A DNA stretch of 64,000 bases from contig JBAZPT010000001.1 in the NCBI GenBank assembly GCA_041645535.1, forward strand, positions 310,001-374,000, in the 5' to 3' direction. Below, piece by piece: positions 23,334 through 30,976 of this stretch; within the stretch, counting starts at the first letter, position 1; each line of letters opens with the position of its first letter. Source of the DNA: JBAZPT01 sp041645535 (lineage in GTDB: Bacteria; Patescibacteriota; Minisyncoccia; Moranbacterales; UBA2206). The notes beneath the pieces were generated by a model. That model was not told where the DNA came from. It did no database searches and worked only from the letters and a program-made list of their open reading frames with translations. The translations under genes and the position numbers were made by a program.

Positions 23334-23368
23334 TAGTGATATTATATCACTAACTAAACCGCTGTCAA
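23334..23368 (-). promoter_or_regulatory. Consensus promoter with operator palindrome for the protease operon
   Basis: On the minus strand TTGACA (23368-23363), a 16-base spacer and TATAAT (23346-23341). The -10 box is wholly inside a 19-base palindrome (23334-23352) with perfect 9-base arms TAGTGATAT/ATATCACTA. A repressor bound there would block polymerase. Confidence 0.8.
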
Positions 23369-23422
23369 TCCCCACCCTGTGGATAACTTTATTTTAGCTC
23401 AAATTCAATCAAAAATCAATAT

Positions 23423-23451
23423 TTGTAGGACTGTTCGCAAGCTGATAAAAT
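23423..23451 (+). promoter_or_regulatory. Promoter of priA with predicted leaderless start
   Basis: TTGTAG (23423-23428), a 17-base spacer and TAAAAT (23446-23451). The ATG is only six bases downstream, so the mRNA is expected to begin at or beside the start codon. Confidence 0.55.
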
Positions 23452-23457
23452 AGAGAT

Positions 23458-25485
23458 ATGACAAAGGACAGCAAAATCATAATCGATGTTGCCCCCATAA
23501 CCCGCCTTCCGCTTTCCGGAAGCCAGTCCTTTTCGTATTTACATAGCCGAAAGCTAACTTATGGAACCCTGGTGTCTATTCCCCTTTTCAAAAGAAATGT
23601 GGAAGGAATCGTAACCGGCAACCGTCCTGATTTTGAAAGATTGGGCAATATCCAACTTAAAAATATCACCAAGGTTTTGGAAGAAAATTTTTTAGATAAA
23701 AAACAGCTGGAACTGGCTCAATTTATTTCAGATTATTACCTCTCCCCTCTTGGAGTAGTTTTAAAATCTTTTATTCCAAAAAGGGTAAAACAAAAGCACA
23801 AAACACAAAACACAGATATTCACAAACAAAACACAAAAAATATAAAATTAACCAAAGAACAACAAGCATCAGTCACTGCAATTATAAAAAAAATAAATTG
23901 TAAATTGAAAATTGTAAATTGTAAATTTTTATTACATGGTCCTTCCGGCTCAGGCAAAACTGAGGTTTATATACACACAATCAAAAAGCTAAAAGAAAAA
24001 AATAAACAATCTCAATTTTTAATACTTTTGCCCGAACTGACGCTAACGCCGCAAGCCCTTGAAAGGTACGGGGAATATTTTGATGCTTCGGAAATCGCGC
24101 TTCTCAACAGTAAAATGCCCAAGGGAGAATTATATGCTAATTGGCAAAAAATAAAATCCGGCGAAGCCAAAATAATCATCGGCACCCGCCTGGCTGTTTT
24201 CGCTTCTTTTCAGGATCTTAAATTAATCGTCATTGACGAAGAACAAGACCCCTCTTTCAAACAATGGGATATGAATCCCCGTTACGATGCGCGAACAGTG
24301 GCCGAGAAGCTGGCTGAGATTCACGGCGCCAAAGTTGTGCGCGGATCAGCTACCCCCAGCATTGAATCTTATTATAATGCCCAACACAACAAATATAAAC
24401 TGCTAAAATTGCCAGAACTAAATATGCCTGGCGCATCTGCCGCAGTGGATAAACTACCAATTGCCAAAATAGAGCTGATTGATATGAAAAAAGAACGCTG
24501 GCAAAAAAACTACTTTACGATCAGCAAGCAACTGAAAGCAGAACTTGCTTACGCGCTCAAAAATAAACTGCAAACTATTTTATTTATTAATCGCCAGGGA
24601 ATGAGCGCTTTTTCTGTCTGCGCTGATTGTAAGGCAGTTTTAAAATGCCCGCACTGCGATCGCGCGCTGGTTTATGAAAATTCCGGAATTTACCGCTGCG
24701 CGCATTGCGCCTATAAAACATCCATCACCCCCCAGTGCCCGAACTGCAAAAATATGAGTTTTCAAAATATCGGGCTTGGAACGCAAAAAGTTGAGCGGGA
24801 AATCTTAAATTTATTTCCCGCGGCCAAAGTCGCCCGCGCCGACAGCCAGTCTATGCAGGGCAAGGACGCACAAAAAAATCTTTATCGTAAATTTATGGAC
24901 AAGAAGATTGATATCCTAATCGGCACCCAGATGATTTCCAAGGGCTGGGATTTGCCAAACCTGGCGCTCATTGGTATCATAGATGGAGACAATTTACTGA
25001 CTCTGCCTGATTTTTCCACCGCCGAACGGGCCTTCCAGATAATTATGCAGATTGCCGGAAGAGTCAACCGCCCCGACGCCAAATTTCCCGGACTGGTACT
25101 CGTTCAAACTTTTGCCCCGGAGCAGGCATTTTTCAAAATAATTGCCGAAAAAAATCTAGAAGAATTTTACGCCAAGGAACTTGAGGAAAGAAAAAGTCTG
25201 CGGCTTCCGCCATTTGGAAAATTAATCAAACTGACTTTTCAACATTATAATAAAACTAGGGTCATTTTAGAAGCCGACCGGATTTATGAAATATTGAAAG
25301 CAAAAGAAGGCCGGGGTACTAAAGTTTCTGAACCGCAGGACACTTTTCTGTCCAATATTCGGGGGCGTTTTCGAAAACAAATCATAATTAAACTGACAGG
25401 AGGCATTTCTGAAAATTTAAAAAAAATACTTAAATCCCTGCCCAACGGATGGATTATTGATGTAGACCCGATAACTATTTTATAA
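23458..25485 (+). CDS. priA: Primosomal helicase PriA (short form)
   Basis: Restarts stalled replication forks by unwinding DNA and loading the helicase. The 675-residue protein has GPSGSGKTEVY (Walker A), DEEQDPSF (DEAH-like box), GSATPSIESY, four CxxC zinc pairs (CADC, CPHC, CAHC, CPNC) and GTQMISKGWDLPNLALIGI. It is shorter than the usual ~730 residues. Heptanucleotide repeats at 23797-23817 and 23895-23928 lengthen the linker before the Walker A motif, giving KQKHKTQNT and INCKLKIVNCKF. It is the first gene of a priA-def-fmt-rhodanese cluster. Confidence 0.95.
   Translation: MTKDSKIIIDVAPITRLPLSGSQSFSYLHSRKLTYGTLVSIPLFKRNVEGIVTGNRPDFERLGNIQLKNITKVLEENFLDKKQLELAQFISDYYLSPLGVVLKSFIPKRVKQKHKTQNTDIHKQNTKNIKLTKEQQASVTAIIKKINCKLKIVNCKFLLHGPSGSGKTEVYIHTIKKLKEKNKQSQFLILLPELTLTPQALERYGEYFDASEIALLNSKMPKGELYANWQKIKSGEAKIIIGTRLAVFASFQDLKLIVIDEEQDPSFKQWDMNPRYDARTVAEKLAEIHGAKVVRGSATPSIESYYNAQHNKYKLLKLPELNMPGASAAVDKLPIAKIELIDMKKERWQKNYFTISKQLKAELAYALKNKLQTILFINRQGMSAFSVCADCKAVLKCPHCDRALVYENSGIYRCAHCAYKTSITPQCPNCKNMSFQNIGLGTQKVEREILNLFPAAKVARADSQSMQGKDAQKNLYRKFMDKKIDILIGTQMISKGWDLPNLALIGIIDGDNLLTLPDFSTAERAFQIIMQIAGRVNRPDAKFPGLVLVQTFAPEQAFFKIIAEKNLEEFYAKELEERKSLRLPPFGKLIKLTFQHYNKTRVILEADRIYEILKAKEGRGTKVSEPQDTFLSNIRGRFRKQIIIKLTGGISENLKKILKSLPNGWIIDVDPITIL
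23797..23817. repeat. Short heptanucleotide repeat in priA
   Basis: CACAAAA, CACAAAA, CACAGAT, with related units to 23837. It is the weakest of the seven heptamer loci. Confidence 0.5.
23895..23928. repeat. Heptanucleotide tandem repeat in priA
   Basis: AAATTGT, AAATTGA, AAATTGT, AAATTGT, then a partial AAATTT. It is translated as INCKLKIVNCKF between the N-terminal domain and the Walker A motif. Confidence 0.8.
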
Positions 25486-25487
25486 TT

Positions 25488-25949
25488 ATGCCAATTTTAC
25501 CTATCGTCACATATCCCAATAAGATTTTGGAGGCCAAAACAAAAAAGGTCGCCGATGTAAAAAGCCCGGAAATTAAGGAGCTAATTTTTAATATGCTGGA
25601 AACTCTGGAAGCCAATAAGGGTCTGGGACTCGCCGCCAATCAGGTGGGAAAGTCTTTGCGTATTTGTGTTATAAAATTCGAAGGGAAAACTAATATTTTA
25701 ATCAATCCGAAATTCAAGGCCAAGTCTTGGAAAAAAGTCGCGTTTGAAGAGGGCTGTCTTTCTTTCCCCGGTCTTTATTTTTCGGTAAAAAGGCACGCGA
25801 AAGTAACTGTCGAAGCGCAGGATCGCAAGGGCAATAAAATTATTCTGAAAGCCGACGGGATGCTTTCCCGGGCGCTCCAGCATGAGATTGACCATTTAGA
25901 CGGCATTCTCTTTACCTCGCGCAAAATAAAAATTCACCCCGTTAAATAG
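25488..25949 (+). CDS. def: Peptide deformylase
   Basis: Removes the formyl group from new polypeptides. All three motifs are present: GLGLAANQVG, EEGCLSFPG and QHEIDHLDG, giving the Cys and two His metal ligands plus the catalytic Glu. The 153 residues are normal. The start follows the priA stop by two bases. The last codons (HPVK and the stop) lie inside the left arm of a stem-loop element at 25937-25976, so the element supplies the natural stop codon. The partner fmt follows. Confidence 0.96.
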   Translation: MPILPIVTYPNKILEAKTKKVADVKSPEIKELIFNMLETLEANKGLGLAANQVGKSLRICVIKFEGKTNILINPKFKAKSWKKVAFEEGCLSFPGLYFSVKRHAKVTVEAQDRKGNKIILKADGMLSRALQHEIDHLDGILFTSRKIKIHPVK

Positions 25950-25976
25950 TTTCCGCTTTGCGGAAATTTAACGGGG
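25937..25976. repeat. Stem-loop element, family B, at the def stop codon
   Basis: CCCCGTTAAAT (25937-25947) and ATTTAACGGGG (25966-25976) enclose a TTCCGC/GCGGAA hairpin. It is followed by CAAG, the complement of the CTTG that precedes other copies. The def TAG lies in the left arm. Confidence 0.85.
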
Positions 25977-25986
25977 CAAGAAAAAA

Positions 25987-26949
25987 ATGACAAATGATCC
26001 GTCAAAACTGAAAACTATTTTTATGGGAACTCCTGAATTCGCCGGAGAAATTTTGTCGGCGCTCATCCATGAAAAATATAATCTTGTTGCCGTTTATACC
26101 CAGCCAGACAAAAAAGTCGGCCGCAAACAAATTCTCGAAAAAAGCCCAGTGAAAATTATCGCCGAAAAAAATAATATTCCGGTTTTCACGCCTAACCGCC
26201 TTAACCAAGAAGCTTTGGCTAAAATGGAAAAACAAAAACCGGATCTTATCCTCGTTGCCGCTTACGGCAAGATTCTCCCTAAGACTGTTTTGGATTTGCC
26301 GGAATTTGGCGCAATTAATGTCCATGCTTCTCTTTTGCCAAAATACCGCGGCGCCTCTCCCATTCAAAACGCCATCCTGAACGGAGAAACGGAAACGGGT
26401 TCAACTATAATGCTCATGGATGAAGGAGTTGATACCGGCGCTATTTTAAGCCAGCGCGTAATTGGAATTGATAAAAATGAAACCAGTTCAGAATTATCTG
26501 AAAAATTGGCTGGACTTTCGTCAGACTTGCTTTTGGAAACTCTTCCTCTCTGGCTAGCCAAAAAAATCACCCCGCAAAAGCAGGTCGATTCCAAAGCCAG
26601 TCTTTGCCGAATGATAAAACGGGAAGATGGAAAAATAGATTGGAATGATTCTGCCAAAAATATTTATAACCGCTTCCGCGCCTTTTATCCCTGGCCGGGA
26701 GTTTTTTCAAACTGGGAACGGAACGGAAAAACATTGCGCCTTAAGCTGAATAAAATAAATCTTTCTGGTGAAAGCCAAGAAAAAAAAAGCGATCCTGGAA
26801 CAGTCCTTAACCTTGGAGAAGAAATTGCCGTGGCAACTTCCAGCAGTTTTGTTATACTGGAAGCAATACAATTGGAAGGAAAACCGGAAACAAAAATTGA
26901 GAACTTTATCAACGGTTATCCGGATTTTATCGGATCAGGCTTAAAATAA
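25987..26949 (+). CDS. fmt: Methionyl-tRNA formyltransferase
   Basis: Formylates initiator Met-tRNA using 10-formyl-tetrahydrofolate. The 320-residue protein has FMGTPEFAGEIL, the folate-site signature NVHASLLPKYRGASPI, MDEGVDTGAIL, and a C-terminal domain with FRAFYPWPGVF. Length and order are standard. It lies 37 bases after def, separated by the stem-loop element. The pair gives the usual formylation/deformylation cycle, so protein synthesis here is expected to start with fMet. Confidence 0.96.
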   Translation: MTNDPSKLKTIFMGTPEFAGEILSALIHEKYNLVAVYTQPDKKVGRKQILEKSPVKIIAEKNNIPVFTPNRLNQEALAKMEKQKPDLILVAAYGKILPKTVLDLPEFGAINVHASLLPKYRGASPIQNAILNGETETGSTIMLMDEGVDTGAILSQRVIGIDKNETSSELSEKLAGLSSDLLLETLPLWLAKKITPQKQVDSKASLCRMIKREDGKIDWNDSAKNIYNRFRAFYPWPGVFSNWERNGKTLRLKLNKINLSGESQEKKSDPGTVLNLGEEIAVATSSSFVILEAIQLEGKPETKIENFINGYPDFIGSGLK

Positions 26950-26962
26950 CCCCAAAAACTTT

Positions 26963-27778
26963 ATGCGACGAAACGAAAACAAACAAAATACTCTAGCTCT
27001 GATTGTCGGATTTGGATTGATAATTATCATTGCAATTTTTACTATATTTAAGCCTTTTTCAGACACAATTGAAAAAGCGCCGAATGATTATGCTCAATCA
27101 CCTACAACCTCATCTGACTCCAAACAAATTAGCAGCGAGGATTTGCTTAAAAAAATACAAGCTAAAGAATCTTTGGCCATTATTGATGTAAGAAGCAGCG
27201 ACGAATTCAAAAATGAACACATCCTTGATTCCCAAAACATTCCAGCCGATAATTTTGCGGCCAGCATAGAAAAGCTGGATAAAAACAAAAATTATGTAAT
27301 CGTCGATGACAGAAACGAAAACATTGGCGCGGCCATGGCGGCCGATTTAACGCAGAAAGAATTTAAGAATGTTTATTATCTAACCGGCGGCTTCCCAAGT
27401 TGGAAAAGCCAGCTTAATCCGACAATTTCCGCCGGCAACCCCAATTCATTCACTGATCAATCCAAGGTCAGCTACCTCACAAGCGATCAACTGAAAGCAA
27501 TGTTCGCGGCTGAAAAAAATTTATACATTATCGATGTCCGCAAAAGCGACGCCCTTGCCCAAGGCCATTTGAAAGGCGCGGTTAATATTTTTCTCGATGA
27601 TCTGGAAAAAAGACGGGGTGAAATTCCATCCGGCAAAAAAATCGTACTTTATGACACAGACGGCCTCTGGGCCTTCCAGGGCGCAGTCCGGCTTTTCGAT
27701 ATGAATATTTTGAATGTCTATGCCCTTTCTGACGGCTTCAATACTTGGACGCAAAAAGGATTTGAAGTGATAAAATAA
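26963..27778 (+). CDS. Membrane-anchored tandem rhodanese-like protein, catalytic Cys missing
   Basis: The 271-residue protein has one N-terminal membrane helix (about 11-29) and two rhodanese domains (about 57-150 and 172-271), each starting with a D-V-R motif (LAIIDVRSSDEF and LYIIDVRKSDAL). At the active-site loop the first reads VDDRNENIG and the second YDTDGLWAF, so neither has the persulfide-forming cysteine. It is probably a binding or sensor module rather than a sulfurtransferase, with the domains likely outside the membrane. It lies 13 bases after fmt and ends at a bidirectional terminator. Confidence 0.8.
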   Translation: MRRNENKQNTLALIVGFGLIIIIAIFTIFKPFSDTIEKAPNDYAQSPTTSSDSKQISSEDLLKKIQAKESLAIIDVRSSDEFKNEHILDSQNIPADNFAASIEKLDKNKNYVIVDDRNENIGAAMAADLTQKEFKNVYYLTGGFPSWKSQLNPTISAGNPNSFTDQSKVSYLTSDQLKAMFAAEKNLYIIDVRKSDALAQGHLKGAVNIFLDDLEKRRGEIPSGKKIVLYDTDGLWAFQGAVRLFDMNILNVYALSDGFNTWTQKGFEVIK

Positions 27779-27800
27779 AAATACCGCTAGCGGTATTTTT
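27777..27800. terminator. Bidirectional terminator
   Basis: The perfect palindrome ATACCGCTAGCGGTAT has an A-run on the left and a T-run on the right, between convergent genes. Confidence 0.9.
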
Positions 27801-28506
27801 ATTTATTAAGCAAACTTGCTTGTTCTCCCCTGGAAATATATGAATACAAGAAAAGCGCCTGGGTGGCCAAAAATTTCAGAATTTCCTGATTATTAATATT
27901 TTCCGCTTCCAGTTCGTTATATCCTTCAACCATGAGATATCCTTTCACATGGTCAATTTGTTTAAAGGAAGCGGCCATCAGATAGCCGTTTTTCTTTTTA
28001 ATATTGACATTGTCACCCATTCCAATTAATTCTGAATTTTTTATATTATGGCACTCGCTTCCGGTGCTTATTTCTTTTTTCGTCCGCTGGTTTTTTATGT
28101 CCACAAAACGCAAATGGGAACATTTCGCTTTCATCAGAGAATTGGCCGCGTCAATAATCGTGTAATAAATTTCTTTTTCTTTGTTCTTATTGATGGCTGA
28201 CCGGTCGGAAAGTCCCAAGCCCACCTGCATCAGAATATCCATCTTGCGGTTGACTTCACCGATATAGCTGTATGAATCAACTAAATCTTTAGCAGTTTGC
28301 CTGAGCCGTTTTTGGCTTTTCACCTTTTCTTCTTTTTGGATAAAAAGCTGGTGTTCCTTGAACACAAAAATCAAAAACCCGGCCATTCCCAGAAGAAATA
28401 TCAGAAGTTCTTCCAGGCGGGTTTCTGATAAAAAATAAAAATCCGCGCGGATTATATCCGGAACCAGGACCGCCAAGATAAAAATAATCAGATAAAACCA
28501 ATACAT
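27799..28506 (-). CDS. Membrane protein with GAF-like sensory region
   Basis: The 235-residue protein has two membrane helices (about 2-20 and 33-48), a short coiled coil (EEKVKSQKRLRQTAKDLVDSY), and a globular part whose helical start (IYYTIIDAANSLMKAKCSHLRFVD) and later GYLMAASFKQ and KGYLMVEGY strands resemble a GAF domain. No kinase or output domain follows. It could be a sensor subunit or an orphan adapter. Function unknown. Confidence 0.5.
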   Translation of the reverse strand: MYWFYLIIFILAVLVPDIIRADFYFLSETRLEELLIFLLGMAGFLIFVFKEHQLFIQKEEKVKSQKRLRQTAKDLVDSYSYIGEVNRKMDILMQVGLGLSDRSAINKNKEKEIYYTIIDAANSLMKAKCSHLRFVDIKNQRTKKEISTGSECHNIKNSELIGMGDNVNIKKKNGYLMAASFKQIDHVKGYLMVEGYNELEAENINNQEILKFLATQALFLYSYISRGEQASLLNK

Positions 28507-28522
28507 AACTTTTCACCAATAA

Positions 28523-28720
28523 TTAGCCTTCCTGCCTTTCGTCTCTTTTTGAAAAAATAAAGATATAAAGAATTTCCAAAATGCCAAGCGTATTTAAAAC
28601 CAAAAGCAGCACAAACCAAATCTTCTGCCCCCGGCGAGCTGATTTCCACAGGGCCACGGCCTTCCAGGGAATGGTCCAGATTATGGCCAAAATAAGCGGC
28701 AACATTAAATTTTTTTCCAT
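28523..28720 (-). CDS. DUF5652-like small membrane protein
   Basis: From the Met at 28720 it is 65 residues with two membrane helices and the sequence WKAVALWKSARRGQKIWFVLL followed by NTLGILEILYI, matching a small family (DUF5652, from memory) widespread in Patescibacteria. The reading frame stays open upstream to 28765, but those 15 residues are encoded by the stem-loop element at 28730-28784, so the later start is preferred. The function is unknown. Confidence 0.6.
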   Translation of the reverse strand: MEKNLMLPLILAIIWTIPWKAVALWKSARRGQKIWFVLLLVLNTLGILEILYIFIFSKRDERQEG

Positions 28721-28729
28721 TTTTTCTTG

Positions 28730-28784
28730 CCCCGTGAAATATCCCGAGTACTCGGGATCCGCCAAAGGCGGAATTTCACTGGGG
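28730..28784. repeat. Stem-loop element, family B, upstream of the DUF5652-like gene
   Basis: CCCCGTGAAAT (28730-28740) pairs with ATTTCACTGGGG (28773-28784) with one bulged base. Inside are the perfect 18-base palindrome ATCCCGAGTACTCGGGAT and a CCGCC/GGCGG hairpin. CTTG precedes the left end, as in other copies. Confidence 0.85.
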
Positions 28785-28846
28785 TTAATTTTGATTATTC
28801 ATTTTACTTCTTCAATTATAGCATAACAGCCATTTTCTGAAAATCT

Positions 28847-29806
28847 CTATTTTAAAGCCAAATTTACAGCTTTTTTGAGCTTTTCCAGGCTTTCCCAATC
28901 ATGCACGGAAACAGCCAAAACATTTTTATTTATCTTTCGCAGTTCTTTGAGTTTCTCTTGAATTACATCCGGCTCCAAAAGATCGGTTTTGGCAAGAAGC
29001 AATAGTTCTTTTTTAGCAGAAAGTTCCGGATTGTAATTTTCCAGCTCCCGACGAATGATTTCGTAATCTTTTTTAATATCCACAGATTCACAAGATATGC
29101 AATGAACTAAAACGCTGGTGCGCTGGATATGTTTTAAAAATTTTATGCCCAATCCCTTGCCACGCGAGGCGCCTTCAATGAGTCCCGGAATATCTGCGAT
29201 AATTAAATCGTCCATTACTCCTAAATTAGGCTCCAGGGTCGTGAAAGAATAGTTGGCCACCTTGGCGTTGGCGTTAGTGAGCTCATTTAAAAGACTCGAT
29301 TTTCCCGCATTGGGCAGGCCAATGAGGCCGATATCCGCGATCAGGCGCAGTTCCAGAAAAAACGCGAATTCTTCGCCGAGCTTGCCTTTTTCAAATTCTT
29401 GCGGACTGGTATTTTTAGCCGAGCGAAAATAAAAATTACCCCGGCCGCCAATTCCGCCTTTCCCCACTAAAACTCTCTGGCCGACCTTGGTGATATCGAT
29501 ATCTTTTCCGGTGTCCAAATTGTGGAGCACTGATCCAATCGGGATCGTGAGCATCAAATCTCCGCCGGTATGTCCGGATGACCTGTCAGTTTTTCCCCTC
29601 TTGCCATCGTCGGCATAGTAATCATTTTTATGTTTATATTTATTAAGCGCGGTTAAATCGGAAACACCTTCAAAATAGACATTCCCGCCGTTCCCCCCGC
29701 GGCCGCCGGTGGGCCCCAGGCTCATCATGATTTTATCAAAAGCCACGACACCGTCGCCGCCTTTGCCCGCAAAAATCTTAATTTTTACTTCATCTGTTAA
29801 TGCCAT
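28847..29806 (-). CDS. obgE: Obg/CgtA GTPase without C-terminal OCT domain
   Basis: Ribosome-assembly GTPase. The glycine-rich Obg domain (FAGKGGDGVVAF, GPTGGRGGNGGNVYFEG) is followed by the G domain with GLPNAGKSSLL (G1), IADIPGLIEGAS (G3) and LAKTDLLE (G4). The 319 residues end soon after the G domain, so the OCT domain of many homologues is absent. This reduced form is common in small genomes. It lies seven bases downstream of the pseudouridine synthase gene. Confidence 0.94.
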   Translation of the reverse strand: MALTDEVKIKIFAGKGGDGVVAFDKIMMSLGPTGGRGGNGGNVYFEGVSDLTALNKYKHKNDYYADDGKRGKTDRSSGHTGGDLMLTIPIGSVLHNLDTGKDIDITKVGQRVLVGKGGIGGRGNFYFRSAKNTSPQEFEKGKLGEEFAFFLELRLIADIGLIGLPNAGKSSLLNELTNANAKVANYSFTTLEPNLGVMDDLIIADIPGLIEGASRGKGLGIKFLKHIQRTSVLVHCISCESVDIKKDYEIIRRELENYNPELSAKKELLLLAKTDLLEPDVIQEKLKELRKINKNVLAVSVHDWESLEKLKKAVNLALK

Positions 29807-29812
29807 TTTTGT

Positions 29813-30526
29813 TTAAATTCCGAGTTTATTTAAAAATTCTTTTAATTCGTCCCCTTTTATTTCTCTTTTTTGGCCAGCCAATAGAGATCCCAACTTTATA
29901 TTCATAATTCGCACTCTTTTTAAATCCACGGCTTCAAAACCGAAATTTGTGCACATGCGCCGGATTTGGTGTTTTTTGCCTTCAGTCAGAATTATGGAAA
30001 AAGAATTTTCTCCAATTTTTTTCACCCGGCACGGCTTGGTTTTGAAATCTTCCAGCTGCATTCCGCCCGCGGCCACTTTCACAAAAATATTCGTGACCGG
30101 TTTGTTGGTTTTGACGCTATATTCTTTTTCGTGCTCATATTCCGGATTCAGAAGCTTGTCAGTTATTCTCCCATCATTGGTAAGAATTATCAAGCCATGG
30201 GATTTTTTGTCCAGCCTTCCGACCGGAAAAATATCCGCGGAAAGTCCGGCGATTTTTTTAATTTCCGTCTGCCCCGCCTCCGGCGTATGCGTCACAATGC
30301 CAATCGGCTTGTTGTAGGCAAAATATACATATTTTTTCAGCTTGCTTTTGGCCTCAATATTAACTTCGACTTTATCGCCCTCCTGAACCTTGTCCCCTAT
30401 TTTAGCCAGCCGGCCGTTAATTTTGACAATCTTCTTCAAAATTAAATCATCCGCCTCCCGGCGGCTGCAATAATTATTCATCGCCAGATAGCGATTAATG
30501 CGGATGGGATAAACTATTTTTTCCAT
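29813..30526 (-). CDS. RluB/RsuA-type 16S/23S rRNA pseudouridine synthase
   Basis: An S4 RNA-binding domain (IRINRYLAMNNYCSRREADDLI) is followed by the TruA/RsuA-class catalytic domain with GRLDKKSHGLIILTNDG, whose Asp is the nucleophile, and EGKKHQIRRMC. The longer frame opens at 30553, but that extension lies inside the tRNA-Gln gene. The ATG at 30526 is immediately after the tRNA and matches the family N-terminus. The leader of this mRNA is therefore a tRNA, and cutting at the tRNA 3' end would leave a leaderless message. Target base unknown. Confidence 0.88.
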   Translation of the reverse strand: MEKIVYPIRINRYLAMNNYCSRREADDLILKKIVKINGRLAKIGDKVQEGDKVEVNIEAKSKLKKYVYFAYNKPIGIVTHTPEAGQTEIKKIAGLSADIFPVGRLDKKSHGLIILTNDGRITDKLLNPEYEHEKEYSVKTNKPVTNIFVKVAAGGMQLEDFKTKPCRVKKIGENSFSIILTEGKKHQIRRMCTNFGFEAVDLKRVRIMNIKLGSLLAGQKREIKGDELKEFLNKLGI

Positions 30527-30527
30527 G

Positions 30528-30598
30528 TTCCCAGATAGGGATTCGAACCCCAATTAACAGGACCAGAACCTGTCGTCCTACCGTTAGACGATCTGGGA
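30528..30598 (-). tRNA. tRNA-Gln (CUG anticodon)
   Basis: A complete cloverleaf can be drawn: acceptor TCCCAGA/TCTGGGA, D arm GTC-TAACGGTAG-GAC, anticodon stem ACAGG/CCTGT with loop TTCTGGT (anticodon CTG), and T arm with loop TTCGAAT. The discriminator base is A and CCA is not encoded. It reads codon CAG. It ends one base before the pseudouridine synthase start codon on the same strand. Confidence 0.93.
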
Positions 30599-30664
30599 AT
30601 AATCTCGAGGCTATTTTACATCTTAGCGCAAATCCTACCTAAAATCAAGGGCAAAAAATGAAAC

Positions 30665-30804
30665 AAAAAAAACCCTCCTTATTTATGCAGAAGCGTTGCC
30701 TGATATCAATTGGTTATAAACATGGGTGTTTCGATTATTCATCAAAACGATACATGTTATTCCAATAATATTTCGGTTTATCGCTTCAAATCACAAAAGG
30801 AGGG
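30665..30804 (-). ncRNA. Candidate structured RNA with terminator-like closing stem
   Basis: On the minus strand about 140 bases begin with CCCTCCTT and end with AAGGAGGG followed by eight T residues. An inner pair GAAGCG/CGCTTC and an imperfect pair around ATTGG...CCAAT fit an elongated hairpin. No reading frame fits. It lies between leuB and tRNA-Gln. The 5' end GATCCCTCCTTTT resembles the anti-Shine-Dalgarno end of 16S rRNA. The family was not recognised. Confidence 0.5.
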
Positions 30805-30845
30805 ATCTTGCTAAATACTACATTAAAATGAAATTTATATTTCAA

Positions 30846-30900
30846 ACCAAAAAAATGCCTTAAATAAAGCATTTTTTATCTTCTAAAAAGCGCGAGGAAT
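30846..30900. repeat. Direct repeat copy 1, uninterrupted (with terminator hairpin)
   Basis: About 55 bases, including the hairpin AATGCC...AGCATT with T-run and then ATCTTCTAAAAAGCGCGAGG. They match the sequence just downstream of ftsX (34156-34313) except that the ftsX copy is split by a family A element. Together the two copies bracket leuB and the aconitase gene. Confidence 0.85.
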
Positions 30901-30920
30901 CTGAAAAGTTATAAATGAGC

Positions 30921-30963
30921 AAAAAATTACGGCGTTAGCATTTAGTGCTAACGCCGTTTTTGA
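30921..30963. terminator. Strong bidirectional terminator after leuB
   Basis: ACGGCGTTAGCA and TGCTAACGCCGT form a 12-base perfect stem flanked by A6 and T5 runs, directly after the leuB stop. Confidence 0.92.
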
Positions 30964-30976
30964 TCCACTTACTGAT

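Noticed and set aside
28721..28765. Longer N-terminus for the DUF5652-like protein
   Set aside because: The extra residues are encoded by a stem-loop element and include its palindromic part; the family starts at the later Met.
30665..30804. Simple terminator of leuB
   Set aside because: leuB is already followed by a strong terminator at 30921-30963, and the two arms here are about 120 bases apart, too far for an ordinary intrinsic terminator.
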